A stretch of 64,000 bases of DNA from Rhinopomastus cyanomelas (lineage: Eukaryota > Chordata > Aves > Bucerotiformes > Rhinopomastidae): positions 620,310-684,309 of the forward strand of contig VXBP01003607.1 of assembly GCA_013400115.1 (NCBI GenBank), in the 5' to 3' direction. A program made the position numbers and the translations under genes. The notes under the pieces are model-generated. The model was given only the letters and a program-made list of their open reading frames with translations. It ran no database searches and had not been told where the DNA came from. Shown here in pieces: positions 23,686 through 37,520 of the stretch; position 1 is the first letter of the stretch, and each line of letters opens with the position of its first letter.

Positions 23686-24184
23686 GGCCATGGCGCTGCC
23701 GCCGCCGCCGCGATCGCCGCCCGGAAAGAGAACCAGAAGCCCTGAAAGCGGCTAGGTCAGAAAGGGCCGCCGTCGGTATTGCTGGAAACCGCCTGGGTTT
23801 GGGGCCGGGGGGAGGCACGGATGCGCGGTCGGGAGATCCCTCACCCCCTAGAGAATCGGCGTCAGACAAGATGGCGCCGGCGCCCGCAGCCCCGCCCGCA
23901 TCGGTGACATCGGAGAAGAAGGAGGAAGAAAAAACGCTCTCGTCGGTAGCGCCGCCTCCTTCTCCTCCCCCTCTATAGCCTTCTTTGAGTAATCTCCGCC
24001 CGGGGGGAGGGCCCGCTGAGGGAGGCGTGGAACCACCGCCCGTCACGCCCCTGTCCTCCCCTGGTCGCTTCTGCTGTCCCACCACCGCCTGTGGCGCCGA
24101 TGTCGGGAGGGGAGGGTGGAGTCAGCCTGAACTCACCCCTGAATGTGCTTGTGTCCACATACATACTCGTTCCTACACAGTCTA
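23686..24184 (+). pseudogene. GC-rich, proline-rich gag/leader-like remnant or CpG island
   Basis: After the gap the sequence is strongly GC- and CpG-rich. An ATG at 23690 in a good context (GGCCATGG) opens a 21-codon proline/arginine-rich frame that stops at 23755. A second ATG at 23871 opens 35 codons (alanine/proline-rich, then a KKEEEK stretch), stopped at 23976-23978. The same frame is free of stops again from 23979 to 24184 and is proline- and glycine-rich. Position just downstream of an LTR and primer site suggests a decayed 5' leader/gag of the same ERV. No capsid, protease or polymerase motif is present, so the element is cut off early. The alternative is a host CpG island that the LTR landed beside. 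The long minus-strand frame here is only a GC-content effect. Confidence 0.4.
23868..23878 (+). promoter_or_regulatory. Second YY1-like site
   Basis: AAGATGGCGCC, one base from the LTR box at 23105. It includes the ATG at 23871, a layout seen where YY1 sites overlap translation starts in TATA-less promoters. Functional status unknown. Confidence 0.3.
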
Positions 24185-25478
24185 GGAAATGGAAGATGAG
24201 CATGAATTAACTGATTGATTCTGTGAACCGAGTTGAATCATATTGCTATTTATGGGCACAGCCTTAATCCAGCAGTTTAGCTAAAAGGACAGAACTGTAT
24301 GACTGAGCCTGGTGTGCTGTGACACCAGCATAATCAGGTAGACACCAGTTGACCTAAATCTGCATGCCAGCATCCCTGTACTCACTGCAATGAGAACAGG
24401 TCAATTCTGTAGCCAGCATCATCTGTTCAAAAGGGCTTAAGACTTTTCCATTAAAACTGCTGCCTGAGCTGACTTGTAGTCTGCATGATTTTAATAAAAC
24501 AAGGGGAATTTTGTAACTTTCTTGCAGTGGGAGGGTGGGATTAAGTCAGAAAGTCACGCACTTCTGTGCCTTCCTGTGTCCTTTTCCCAGATCCTGCTGT
24601 GTGGAATTGCACTTACAGGGAGCCTTTTCTCGTGTGTGGACAGGCAAAATGGGTAAATGGGCTTCTCAGAAACAGTTTAGTCCTCTAAAAGAAAGCTCTG
24701 AATCTTCAGTTCCCACTAGTCATTGGGACATGAAAAAAATCCCATAGATTATCAGTCTAGGGTAGAAGAGAGCTGACTCCACACAACAATAAAAACACTA
24801 AAGCATGCACAGAGTAGGGTCAAAGAGCAGTTACTGTAGGAAAACAAACTGTTGGAAGTCATCACACGTTCCAGTTCTAACGTGAGGTCATGAATGCACT
24901 TTGTGACATTCTTCTGATACAAAGTATTTCTACAGTTTGCAATCCATTACCATTTTTGTTGCTTCCCCACTACATTGTAAGGCTAGAAGAAAATGCAAGG
25001 TTATCATTAAATTGCACAACTCACAATTTAAAGAAAATGTCAGTCAGTATTAAAGCGGTTTAAAAACTGAATAGACATTGATAGCTAAATTATTCTATGG
25101 AAACAGCGTCTCTGTCAAAAAGTCCATCTCCTCCTCCTCAGCATCACTGGGCACACACTCTCTGCTATTTATGACTTCCTCTCTCACAGTCGCATTTGTG
25201 ACCTTTCTCTGTCAAGTGCTCACTGAAGGTGGCTTGCACTTACCCACCTGCTGGGCTCCCATCTGCTCCTGAGCACATTCAGACGCAGACATCCTTCTAG
25301 TCTCAAACCTGACAGACTTGGGCACTTTTTGCCCGCACTTTGCTACTTCTTGCAACCAGCGGCAGCCTAGAACTCTCTAATAAGTTGCGGAAAGTGAGCA
25401 GATTTGAGATGTACGCCCCGCACTCGTCCACACGCAGAATTCTGAAGCTAGAGCTGTAACTTTGCTTCTCTGTTCACC

Positions 25479-25486
25479 TGACGTCA
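25479..25486. promoter_or_regulatory. Full palindromic CRE (TGACGTCA)
   Basis: An exact cAMP-response element core, in a local patch richer in CpG than its surroundings (about 25320-25510). CREB/ATF factors bind this sequence. A distal enhancer or unannotated promoter is possible, but no transcript start is otherwise supported. Confidence 0.3.
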
Positions 25487-28400
25487 CCGCAGGTTGCAGT
25501 CGGTATCTTTTCCAGCATGTGGGCATTACCTTACTCTGATCAGCTGTGAGGGATGACCACAAAGGTTGTATTTCCAGAAGTGTTTTGGAACATAAGTGTT
25601 TAGGAACTAAGACTGACATAGATGGTCCCCATCTTTGTTAACTGGGAATGGTGTTTCTTTCAAAATGTGATCAAAATGTAATCAAAACCCAGATGCATCC
25701 AGAATTTCTGTTGTTATCTGTTAAGGTTTGACTGTTAGTGTAGGAAACAAATACTCAAAGGACTCACCTACACACAAACTTAGAAACAAGGCACATTCAA
25801 GCTCCCACTGATTCTATTGTTTGGCCACTCTATTCAAAACTCTGAAATAAGAAGAGTGGCTTAAGAAGTCTATGGAATGATTCTGCTTTTAAAATACAAC
25901 TTTTACTTTTCTCATGTCACACTTCAACGTTTTTCTCACCTATCAGTTGGGAATAAGCTTTTCTACCGCAAAGGCTTCGTTTTGTCTATATCCACTTCTT
26001 ACACCAAAGTTCAGACCTTGTGCCAATGACATGGAACTGGGAAGTGCTATTATCAGCACCCACTGAAAATCAGGCCTGAACACTGAGGCAGGTATCAAAA
26101 AATCCCCAAATTCCAAGATATTATATAGTATGTTTCTCCATAAAATGGCAAATAACTTTAAAATCAAGTTCTGATAAAGATTGTGAATAATAACCCAAAT
26201 GACTCAAAGCACAACTTGAATAATTTTTACCAGTAAAGTGAGGCAGAACTGCAAACGAGAAAAGAGTGTAAATATTTAGGGAAAAAGTAATAAGAAACCG
26301 TAACATAAAGATAAATGTGAGGAAACAAAATTTTGGTTTGAAAGTGTTAAGTGTGAATGTAAACATCTGTTAAAAAAAATCAGAAGGAAAGTAGAGTCTT
26401 GATTAAGTAGTGTTAATTAATGATAATGGGTAGCTCACTTCAGGAGGAAAACAACCTACAGTTAAAGAATGCAGTTCAATTAGTAATTACTATCCAAGGT
26501 TTATTAATATCACGCTGTCTGGGAAATGCAGATTCATGGATTCTGATCCCTGTTACCATAAGGCAAATGCACAGTAACTGCCGCAAAACGATGTGGGCTC
26601 AGACACCCATAACTGAAAGTAGAATTTGGCTGGAATCTCTTACTGGTAATTCCCACCGAGTTGATTATGCTATTTCGAGCTCAATCAATGATGTGCTAAA
26701 AGAAGAGCCCCTATAAAAACGTCAATGTGAACAAAAGGAAAGATTAGGATGATTTCCCCAGTGCTGATGGAATTCCTGATGCTCCAGATGCTCCTCTGCT
26801 ACACAGCCAAAGACTTTTCTGTGCCACTTATACAGGGTTTTCTGAGGAAAAAATATTTTGCTACAAACTTCAATAAATTGCCCAAGATCACAGGTGTTTT
26901 GAAAGCTGTAGCCAGAGTGGTCTCTCACCCTGCAAAGTCACAGTTTTCCAGCTATTTGTTTCAAATTGCACAACATCTAAGTGTAATAATAGTATTGTGA
27001 GGAACATTTGCAATAGCCATGCTAACTGCACACCGCTGCGTTGTGCTCCTGCACGCTGCCTGCCGGAGGAGTTGCCCGTTTGCTCTAAAGGAAAGTGGTT
27101 AAAGTAAGAGGAGGTTGAAACTGAGGGCACATCCGCACTAAAGACTAAAGCTGCAGCTCAGACATCACCAGAGATGGCTAGTGAAAACTACCCTGCCACA
27201 CTACCAGGGATTGTTGTGTGAAGGTTGTATTTTTTCTGTGGTTTATTTTTTATCCATGGGATAAAGTTAAAATCCAAGGCAAGGCACCAATCTAAGCAGC
27301 CTAGATGAAATGTCAGCAATAGATATACGATGGCTAAAAATTATTCTGCTCTCTTTCTCAGCATGCCTCTGAAATTTATCTCTAGTTATCAAGTACCTTT
27401 TCCTATCTGCAAGACCTTGGGTGAGAAGATGCACTGTCCCAAATATCAGAAGGTCTGGACTGCTAGAGGGAAGATCTTACTGTGAGGATGTGAGTTTTCA
27501 GATTTCTTTGAAGTCCCCTGCATACTCCTACACATCCTCATCCCTGCTCTTGCCCCCCACATGCAGCGATGGAAGATTTTATATTTCTGCTATCATGTTG
27601 GGTGGTTTCCTAGATGTGAACTAAATCTCAGTAAATAGAGATGGGGAGACTTCTTTGAAAGCACACTGCGGGGCTGAACTGATGCGCTGAAGTAGATGCA
27701 TTTTGAAAGTGCCAGGTGATTTTTATAGGCCTGGGCTGTGAAAACACAGGTGTATTTTTGCTGCAGGTGTTGACCTGCTGCTTATATCTATTAGCAGGTC
27801 CAGCTAGCATGGCAGCTACAGGTGATGGTATGGTTACCAAAGGGTTATTAAATCTCCTCAAAATCAATGACTCATCCCGGAAATGGATTAAAAAAGGCTG
27901 GGGAGGTACAGAAACACCCAAGGGAATTACAGAGAAGCTATCCTATACTTTATAAAAATCTAATTAACTGTAAAGTAATTTCACTCCACTGAGACCATAA
28001 TAGCAGAGACTTAAGAGAAGGAGCAGTAATTTGCTTTCCTGCCTATTGATTTCTTGACTGTAACTGGAAGAGGCAGGTATTTTTAGTCCATCTTAAAGAA
28101 AATAGTTTATAAGTAAAGCTTTTTCAGTGCTCAGGAAGAAAATCTAAATAACATTTAAATGTCTTGTTTTGCTGCATGCTCTGCTCACCAAGGGGTTTCA
28201 TCAGTATGTAGAAATAGATGGCTAATAGCTGGAAAAATGGGCTGTGCTGTGCTTTGGAGTTTTCTGTTTGATCCATCAGCAATATTGACTTTACATCCTC
28301 CCACTTTCTCAATAGCCCATTGACAGTAGGTAGCTCTGCAGCCCCCTAGTCACCCATAGAGGTGAGGGCAGGAGTTCATGTCATTGCTTATCACGCCGTC

Positions 28401-29921
28401 TTTTCTTCTTGGTGCAACTGTCACTATTCTGCAAGGAACACTGAAAACATCTGCTGGCATCAGTACCTGTGGGAAGGGCTGTCCACCCTGACCAGCCGCC
28501 TCTCTGTTTGACAAGGAGGTTACAGCCCCCACACAGCAGTTAGTTAGAGAGGAGAGGAAATTCCGGGAGCACTAAGGCACATCCTGTGCTGGCCACCAGC
28601 ACTGACACATCCATCCTTGCGGAGAACCGCTGCCAAGGGGTAGCAGGCTGCTGTGAATTTTACATGAACCTGCCAGTACAGTGCCTAATGTTACCATCTT
28701 GGTGCTCCTCGGAGACTTAAATCAGCAAAGCATCGCCTTGTGATTTGCTGCCACAGTGGCATTTTATCTAATATTAACTAAATTCTGCTCTTATTCATGC
28801 CTCTTTGGTTTTGTGTTCAGAATGTATGCTACACGTACAACAGGAACATTGTGGCTGTACCCAGTTCTGCTTCAAGTAACACAACAGCAACACTGATTCA
28901 AACCTGGTGGTCTGGCTGCCTCTAAGAACAGGGGTAAAGGCAGACAGTTCAAAGAATGGAATGCTAGTCTCAAAACACATACAAAGTCTCTTTGGATTTT
29001 GTTCTGGGTTTTTAAACAGAAGGAAGAATAAATGATAATGTGTAACATGAAAACAGGTTTCATTTTGTCCAGTGCATCAAGACTTGAACCAGAAATCTGC
29101 GGGCTTCTTTGTGAAGATGATGAAAATATGGGACCAGGTGCTGAATGACTTAAAAGTTACAGACAGCTTGCCTGGTCTGGCAGGTCTGTTTTTAGACAAA
29201 GCCTTTGAAATTGTTCAGAAACACCATGTTATGATGCTTCTAAGCAGAGATTTCATTGTAAACTTATTTTGCAGAAACTACAAAAGTTACTTCTGATGTT
29301 ATCTGCACTGGGACTACACACATAATTAAACAAGATGATTTCACCAGGTTTTAACTTTATTTCTAGTAATGTATCAGCTGAGCTGGCTTCTTCCTGCCAA
29401 GTGATATGTATTTCAGTTTTGGTTCACTCTCTTTCAACACTAGAAGTTTACAGTCTCCCTAACCCCAATTTTTGTTCCATCTGCATCAAAACAGCAGGGT
29501 AGATATTCAGTGTTATGACAAAGTGAGGCGCTTAAAGAAAAAAATCGTATCAAACCTCTTGCTTCTCAGAAGTAAAAGCTAATATGCAGTTTGGGAGAAA
29601 CATTAGCATTGCAATCCTGTGCACATAATGTAACTGTTTGTCATTGTTGGGCACTTTAGACTGGATGATTCGAGATTTACTTCACAGTTTCAAAATATTT
29701 ACAAAAAGATAAAGGAAAAAAACATTTGGTAAAAGATGATCCCATACATTATAAATAATGACTTTAGTGGTGTCAGCATAAAATATCTTGCAATAATGAA
29801 CCAAGGTGAATAATTCAGACCAGTTTCTATTGGCTTGAAAAATTAGATTATTTTTTAGGCGCCAAGTAAAGAATAAATTTCAGTTCCAAATGAGCAGTGC
29901 TACAGATAGGCTCCAACTCTT

Positions 29922-29929
29922 ATGCAAAT
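29922..29929 (+). promoter_or_regulatory. POU octamer motif ATGCAAAT
   Basis: An exact octamer in an otherwise unremarkable stretch. Single 8-mers occur by chance about once in 33 kb per sequence (both strands), so this is weak evidence. Confidence 0.15.
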
Positions 29930-32900
29930 GTCCACATGAGTAAGGGAGATAATGGCCATCCGAAGAGCACACTGCTCTTCTGGGCTCATACACAGCATGT
30001 CACGGCAATGTCAGTCACTGGCAGGGTATGGCCCACCAGTTTCCTAATGTTGAAAAGGCCTTTAAAATAATTTTCAAAAGCCACTAAAGTGGTCTGTCAG
30101 TTCTGTTACAATTATTGTTCCATTGACAAGTACAGAATTAGAGCAGCACAGTCAGCTGGTTTGCTCATGTGTTCTAAGCTCATGCTTTACTTTTCCACAG
30201 AGAGTTATGCTCCTCTGAGAGTGGTTGCTGCCCTAAGTTGTTCAATAAATTTGAAGATTTGTTACTGTGTTCAGTAGCAAATACATTCGTGTAAAATACA
30301 CTGTAGGTGCCACTAAATAAAGGTAAAGGGTGAAACTCTCCCTTTTTTATTGTCAGCAAGAAAGACACGGTATATGGAAAGCTCAGAGGTTAATATACTA
30401 ACAAAAGTAAAGTCAATGCCAGTGAATTGGCCTGAGATGCTGCCTCGTAGGTCTGTGTAACTCTATAGGGAAATAAATCTCCCGTTTGTTGGATTAATGG
30501 CCATTCATATCAGTGTCCTTCTTGTGAATTCTTACACAGACACGCAGCTGCGTATGACAGACAAAACTGGGTTCATGAGGAAAGACACTTCCTGCCTATT
30601 TAAATAACCTTCGTATTTGCAGCATGAAAACTGAAATAAGGGAAAGTAGCCTATGTGCAATAAAAAAGACAGTCCTCAAAATGTAAAGAAAACTTTTTTG
30701 AAAGCAGTATTTTTCTGTTCAGGAAACTGTTCATTCCAGCCTGCTGCAGTCTAGAATGATAAGTTCAGTCTTTAGTCCTGGTGAAAACAGTAAGGCAATA
30801 TTGAATGTATATTAATAATGGCTCCCTGTCATGCATCCTCCACCCCCTCAGCGTATCCAGAAGGTTCCAGTGCACAAGGGATGCTCAGTTCCCAGAGGGT
30901 ATTAAAAATTATTTATGATTTAAGCAGATAGAATGTTTTCTCAGAGTTGTTTCAGTCACTTAATACTGAGGTGCAAGTACTAAATCTATATGGAAAGACT
31001 GATCTGGGCAGATGAGTTTTGATTCCACCAAAGATCCTCAGTTTGAATTACCACTCAGATCTGAGCAGCATCCAGCCTGAATTTTAGATGCAAAAGCTAT
31101 GCCTGAAGTTGGTGATGTCATACATTTAATAGACACACACAAGGGGTATTCTGGGACAGGAAAGCCACACAATTCTGCTTTATATATGTCAAGCTTAAGT
31201 CACCTTTTAATCAGCTGTAGGAGTTTTGTGTTAGATTAGAGCTTGTGTAACCTCCAGGTAAAGGACCACAGTTCTGGTGTCAGCACTTGGTTTCATAGGT
31301 TACACCTACCTGCAGTGCTAGTACCAAACCAACTGCAACTGTAACGTGTCTTTCAAAGCACAGAACGTTTCCAAAACACACTGGTGCCCTGTGCTATAGA
31401 ATTTGCACCAAAATCTCTTCATGATGCTACTGTGCATCTTCCATGGAATGAATTTATACTACATTTTGAATTCTTCACAGTACCAAGACACTTACTTTTA
31501 ACAATTTCTGATAGTATTGAGATTGTTCTGTGCCCAAATGAAACAGGAATAGAATTACAGAAAATAACTCAGGAATTTAAACTCACATGACAACTATTCT
31601 GTCATGATAGAAAACCCCTTAATTCCACTCACTGCGGGACATGAAAGATCTTTATGGCTACCCTACCAACTGTGGTAGTTCACACCGGTGGTACAAAAAC
31701 AGGTCTTGGTCACTAAATGCATCTGAAAGGGGCTTTCTGAGCAGGGAGAAAGGGCATTCCATGCCAAATAATTTCAAAGACTCCTCAGGAATGTGATTCC
31801 TCCTTGAGGCTTTGGAACAGCTCTGCTGTAATCTGGGTGGAGCTGCAGCTGCTCCCAGTGCTTGGGGAGCCAGGTGCAAGACTGCCATCTGCTCCAGTGG
31901 GGGACAACAGGCTCCTTCTCCTTCTCACTGGTAGGATTTTATTCTTAATATTTAGTTGTTCTCTATGTAGCTGCAAATTACACTTAACTGCTTCATCATG
32001 TTTGAGTTTTGCTTATCTTTGCCTCACAGACTGGCTGGAGGAGGGATAGACACAATCAGAACCTCACTTGTGCAACTAAGACACTCATCTCAGGGCTTGT
32101 CAATACACAGCAGCAGCTGAGCTGAGCACAAACCAGAGCATAAAACACCACAGGCACAGCAGCCTCCAGCAGCTGTGGAGCAGTTTAATGACCAGCATGG
32201 AAAGCTGCACACTATGAGCTCTCAATTCTAATGCTGTATCAAGAGCTCCATCAGGAAGCAGTATCTGGGTTAACAAGAATGCGTGGTAGCTGACCACTGA
32301 CGACTTTGAGATTTGGATGCAGACTTTCCTTATGACCTGCCTACAGCTCACCCTGCAACTTAATGCATTTTTCCACTTTTTAAGCCCTCCATATGCATTT
32401 TGAGGTATAAAATTGTATCCAAGTTCAGGTTTTCTGCTAAAAAAGAAGTCTTCTTTCCTTGGCACTTCCTAGGCAAGAAAAGTTTGCAAGTTTCTTGTGA
32501 AAATTAAAAGTACAAGTGATATGCTTGAGCTAAATTCTCCAGATCTTGGCTTGGCTACAGAAACAACTCCAGGAGAAAAAGCTGCCTCACCCCCAAATCT
32601 AACAACACTTGACAGTAGGAAAACAATTCAGTAGAAACAGAAGCTTTGCAACTGCCAGGAATGAAATCCTGGCTTCACTGAAGTAAAAGAGGCTTCTGAC
32701 ATCAATTTCAGTGAAGCCAAATGTTCTTTCCAGGTCATTAGAATCCATGTCTCACAGCTGGTTGCCCAGGTCTGGAAGCACCACAGAATGGTTTTTGGCA
32801 GTCGAGTGCTGCTAGGATACCCAGCGTCTGCTGCTACTTTGGCCCATGAATAGCATCAAGCCAAAGCTGCTCTCACGCAGAATCGGGCTGCAGGGTGCCA

Positions 32901-35900
32901 AGGCAGAGAATTTTCCTGCTCAGAAGAGGAGTTGTTCAGGTTTTTGTTCATTACCAATCTGTAGTCATGGCTGTTTGTGTCTGGAGTCCCAGTCCAGTGG
33001 CAGCTCATTCTGTTGATGCGTTATAAATGGCTTCTCTAAGGAACCACCAGTTTCCCTTATTTGAATAGTAGTCCTCTGTGACCACGGCAGGAGATTATAG
33101 CAGGCTGTATGCTGCCTAATTCTAATCAGTAAGTGATTTGCTGTTATTTCTTTCAAGAAGAGAAGTGGTTAGTGTTAATCCAATAACAAGGCTTCCATTG
33201 CTGTCAGCTCTTTATGGCATCAGGATCATTAACCGGTTTCAGAGAAGACACCACTGAACTTGTGGCACCCAATTTAAAAAAAAAAAGCCTCTACAAAACT
33301 TTTGAATCATCGTGACTGAGGAGTCTTGAGAAATAAAGGTGCCTATTTATCCTAAAATGTCCCAGAAGCATCCAATTATGATGTACCAGAACAGGCGTGA
33401 CAGTTCATGGAACATCCACTGAAGTTATAAAGTATTTTTCCAATATCATTGTTTCTACTTCAGTGTTTTCCCAGTCTTTACAATTAATTCACAAGCCTTT
33501 TAGTTTGTTCTGATATGTTACCCTTCACATAAGAAAAACCACCCCAGCCTGACCTGTGACTAACACTAGACAATTCCAAATGCAGACACTCATCGAGTTT
33601 CTTCCCGTTATCACTTTTGGTTGGCATTCAAAACACCCTCCTATTGTTCTGCACCAGAAAGTCCATTCAGGATATTCATGTGTGCGTAGACACTATTTCC
33701 CAGAACATCCACCCTGTGATTTCCCTGTATAGAATACTATGAGGAATAAAAATAGTTTCAGTACTTTGTAGCCCAAAACCTTGAAAGAGATGAAAGGAGA
33801 AGTGTGTGGGTGATCAAGTTACTAATGCAAGAGTCTGCAATGACTGTGTGTTTTCAGTCTGTATGGATTTTTTTGTAGCTACCCATCATGTACAGGAGCT
33901 GTTTCACAATGTAAAGTGTTCTCTTTTAATTAAGAAGGGTTTTGTATTCTTTTGAACATTGTCGGAAAACAGGATTTGGAGAGATCTCTTGAGTTTTCGT
34001 GTTAGGAAATATATAAAAAATGTTTTTATAATCCATCTTGTTTGATAAGTTATCCTGCCAAATCAGGTATTTTCTCCTCATAGTTTGCAACAGAAGTAGC
34101 CATTTATTGTAGAAACAACCTAATATTTGATGTAGTTGGATTCGGTGCTGCTCTGGTCCTTTGCTTTCTCATGCACTCTCTTCCCTACAGTTTCTTTTCT
34201 GACATTTTAACACCCATATTAGTAAGTTTAAAGAAAGCAGAAAAGCACCTCGTCCAAATCTGAAGTTATTGCTTACTGAACGAACTTAGCTTTGGCTGCC
34301 AAAACCAGGAGGCACTGCTGGAGAGTCCTTGAAATCCATTAGGATTTCTGCAGCTGTTACTGAGTTTAGATGGTTTAGATGAGTTTAGACAGTAGAGTGA
34401 TAGGCGGCTGCACAGCTACAAATAGAATCCTGTGCCATGAGAATTGTTTCTGTTCATTTAGCCATCATTGACTCAAGATTCGGGACATTCGAGGCAGCAA
34501 GATGCTCAACCGCCATCGAATTTCAATAAAAACATAGTACCCAGGTCCACTAAGGACTTTTGGCCCTAACTGAGCCTAAATTGTTAGGGACACTGAGTGG
34601 CCAATGAGTGGTCAACTCTGTGTCAGCTGCTCTGGATGCTCTAAGCACCTCTCTGAATCCTCAAGCGCCTTTTAATGTTCTCCTTCTCAGGGACCGGTGG
34701 AGAAGCAGAATTGGCTGCCTTTATTTACTGAGCTCCCTGAAGGAATTTGTGAATGAACTGCATTAAGAAGCTGCTGATGCCTTCTGGGAAATCGCTGAAA
34801 CACATTTTTGTTTGGAATCAATTCTTTATGTGCCCTTTAGCATATTTTCCCTGTCTCTTTTCTTTTGCACTTGAATCCTTATGAGGAATGTTGTTGCCTT
34901 TTTTAGGGCAAGATTTCCATTACCGTCTCATCTCCGACTGGATTTCCATGTTTAAGTATATGCTGTTTGAAGCAGCAATTAACGCAAACTCTATTCCCCA
35001 GGAAGAAGAGGTTGGGATTTTTTTCTCAGGGAGAACAGAAAGTTAGTGAGAGGCTTGCCTTTGCTCCAAAATTCCATTAGCTTGCCTGATGAGGGTGCAA
35101 GAGAGACATGAGAATGACATCCACTCCCTTCCTTGCAGATCCTGGCTAGGCATTTTCTAAACAGGTCTTTGGGTACTTCTCAGGATGACCTGAGAAGGTT
35201 TGAAGGCAAGACTGTATGCTGCAGGACTGAAGTAGGACAATACAGGTGGCCTTATGTAGTTTTTTACAACCCAGATAGCACGGCACAGTAAGTGCATTAG
35301 ACACTCTGGGCTTCTGCCACCTTGCATTTCCCTGCCGTTGTCTCAGGCTGTCAGAGAGACACTATTTTAATAAGAAGGCACCAAGAATACTGGACGGGAT
35401 TCAGGATTGTAACTGAATTTTAGCTCTGTCATTAGACTACAAATGGTACAGATATGGCCAGGCAAGCTGTGTGTTCAATGACACACAGGCAAACTTATTT
35501 TCTAAAGATTACGTTTTGAATTACTGCCAGAAGGTATTAGTCCTGCTCAGTGTAAGGTGGCAGAGAACTCAAGTGCACACAGCCCACAGCACTGTGCATC
35601 ATCCTAATGGAGAAGGAGTTAGGTGCTGGTCTGGAAGTCACAGGCCTGGCAGCTCTCCAGAAGGGCTGTTCAGGAAAACAAAGTCATTGATGTTGTCATT
35701 AAAGTTGCTAGAGAACCAGTAAGACACATGTAAAGCCAGACTAAACGCTTGCCAATTAAAGCACCGATAGAACGAGTGCAGGGTAACACAGAAGAACACA
35801 ATGTCTTAAATGTTTGTTTTAAGGGTAACAACAGCCACTCAATAAAGTAACAGCAATAGCATTGCAAGGTTAGTCATGTGCATGTATTTCCCAGAATGAA

Positions 35901-37500
35901 ATTTTAAAGCTGAAGGAAAATCTTGCACAGAATGCACAAAAGAATAATGATAATTTTATAATAATGGAAATTATATTTTAGGATTAAACTCCAGTCTTAA
36001 ATACAGCTAGATAATGCCAGTGATTGGGGACTGTGTGCAATTAGAAGAAAAATGATCATCTTCTCCTTCACTGGTGGTTATTACAGCAAATCCCAGGTGA
36101 TAGCCAGAGTAACGGTATTTGGCTCTGCAACTGAGAAGTCTAATAAAGAACTACTTTATTCTGTATTTACTACAGAGTTTCATAAAGCTGAACTGAAACC
36201 TCTAGTATCTTTACGTTTGTTCAGAAATACCACGATATTGAGAGGTGTATTAGTAGGACTAAGCTGCTCCTGTTGCCTAATACTGTACAATAGCTCCCAT
36301 TGGAGCTACTACTGAAATAAGTTCATTTTATAAAATAAATGAAGAAAAAATTCATAAAAACCATTAAAGCCTACGAAGCTGAACAGTTGCTGTTGTTGGA
36401 TTATTACCTGTATAGGTGGTGGCCCAAGCAGTTCAAGATTTATGGCTTCATTTTGGACTTACTCAGTAGCCAAAGTGTTGTTTCGTGTTCAGCAGCGTAT
36501 GTCTACAGCCACTGCGGGACCTGTTTGAGCAGCTACTGCAGAGATTTTTACCCCATCCTGGCTTTATAGGGAAGTTCAGCACTGGAAGCACATGCTGTTC
36601 AGACAGACTGAGGTGCCACAGTGCCAAGTTCAGACAACTCTTATTTTCTAAAAGCTACATTTACCATTTCAGGCTGGGGATTTCATTTTTCACTGTGTGC
36701 CTATGCTTCAAATATTCACCATTTTCAAACAGTTACATTGCAAAAGTGTGAATCACAGTTTGAATCATTCAGTTGCAATTAATTCAAGCTTTTAATTTCA
36801 GTTTTTTAAAAGGTTAATAGGCTCCAGTGACCATAAATATTATTTACACATTGATGTCAGAACCTTTCCAAACCATGGCAAGTGCAAGGACCTCATCACC
36901 TATAAGCAGCGCTTCAGAGGAAGAACAAGCACTCCATTGGCACTGGGAATATACAGATAATTTTAGGTTTTAAAGTTACTTATTTCATTAATAGACTGTA
37001 GAAAGAAAAATGTAAAATTAGTGCAACTTTAAAAAAGACTGCAAAAGGGCAGGGAAAATGTCATGTTTCCAACCACCCAAGCAATGCTCTGTGCTGCCTG
37101 CAGCCACCTCTGTCCCGTTAGCTGCTGCAAATAGCTGCTTGATGTATTTTGTATACATGGGTCTCCTTTCCTCTTCTCAGATGTTTAAGGGTTTGGTTTT
37201 TTTTACTCTCCTTCAGTATGTGCAGTACTTTTTATAGTAAATATAAAATCCTGGCTGATGTGCTGGGACTGCTCTGCACTCCCCCCCTGCTCTATCCAGC
37301 TGTTCCTGAGCACCTGAGGAGCAATTCCTTGCTTCACTCTTGATGTAAGCACCAAGCAACTGGGAAATCTCCAGCCAGCACTAAATCTCCAAATGGCCCG
37401 TGCTGCGGTTGCAAGCTTTCTCCTGCTTTCACCAGGATGAAGTGTAAAATTTTGAGAAATGTTCTACTGACACTGAAACAAAGATTCTTTCTCAAAAATA

Positions 37501-37520
37501 CCATCAGCTAGGGCTGATGG
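37501..37520. repeat. Perfect 8-bp inverted repeat with 4-base loop
   Basis: CCATCAGC, TAGG, GCTGATGG: a small stem-loop. Too short for a microRNA precursor or transposon end; recorded as structure only. Confidence 0.6.

Noticed and set aside
23411..24085. 224-codon minus-strand frame across the gap
   Set aside because: It is drawn through 157 N and lies in GC-rich sequence where stop codons are rare. Composition is glycine/proline/arginine-rich without motifs.
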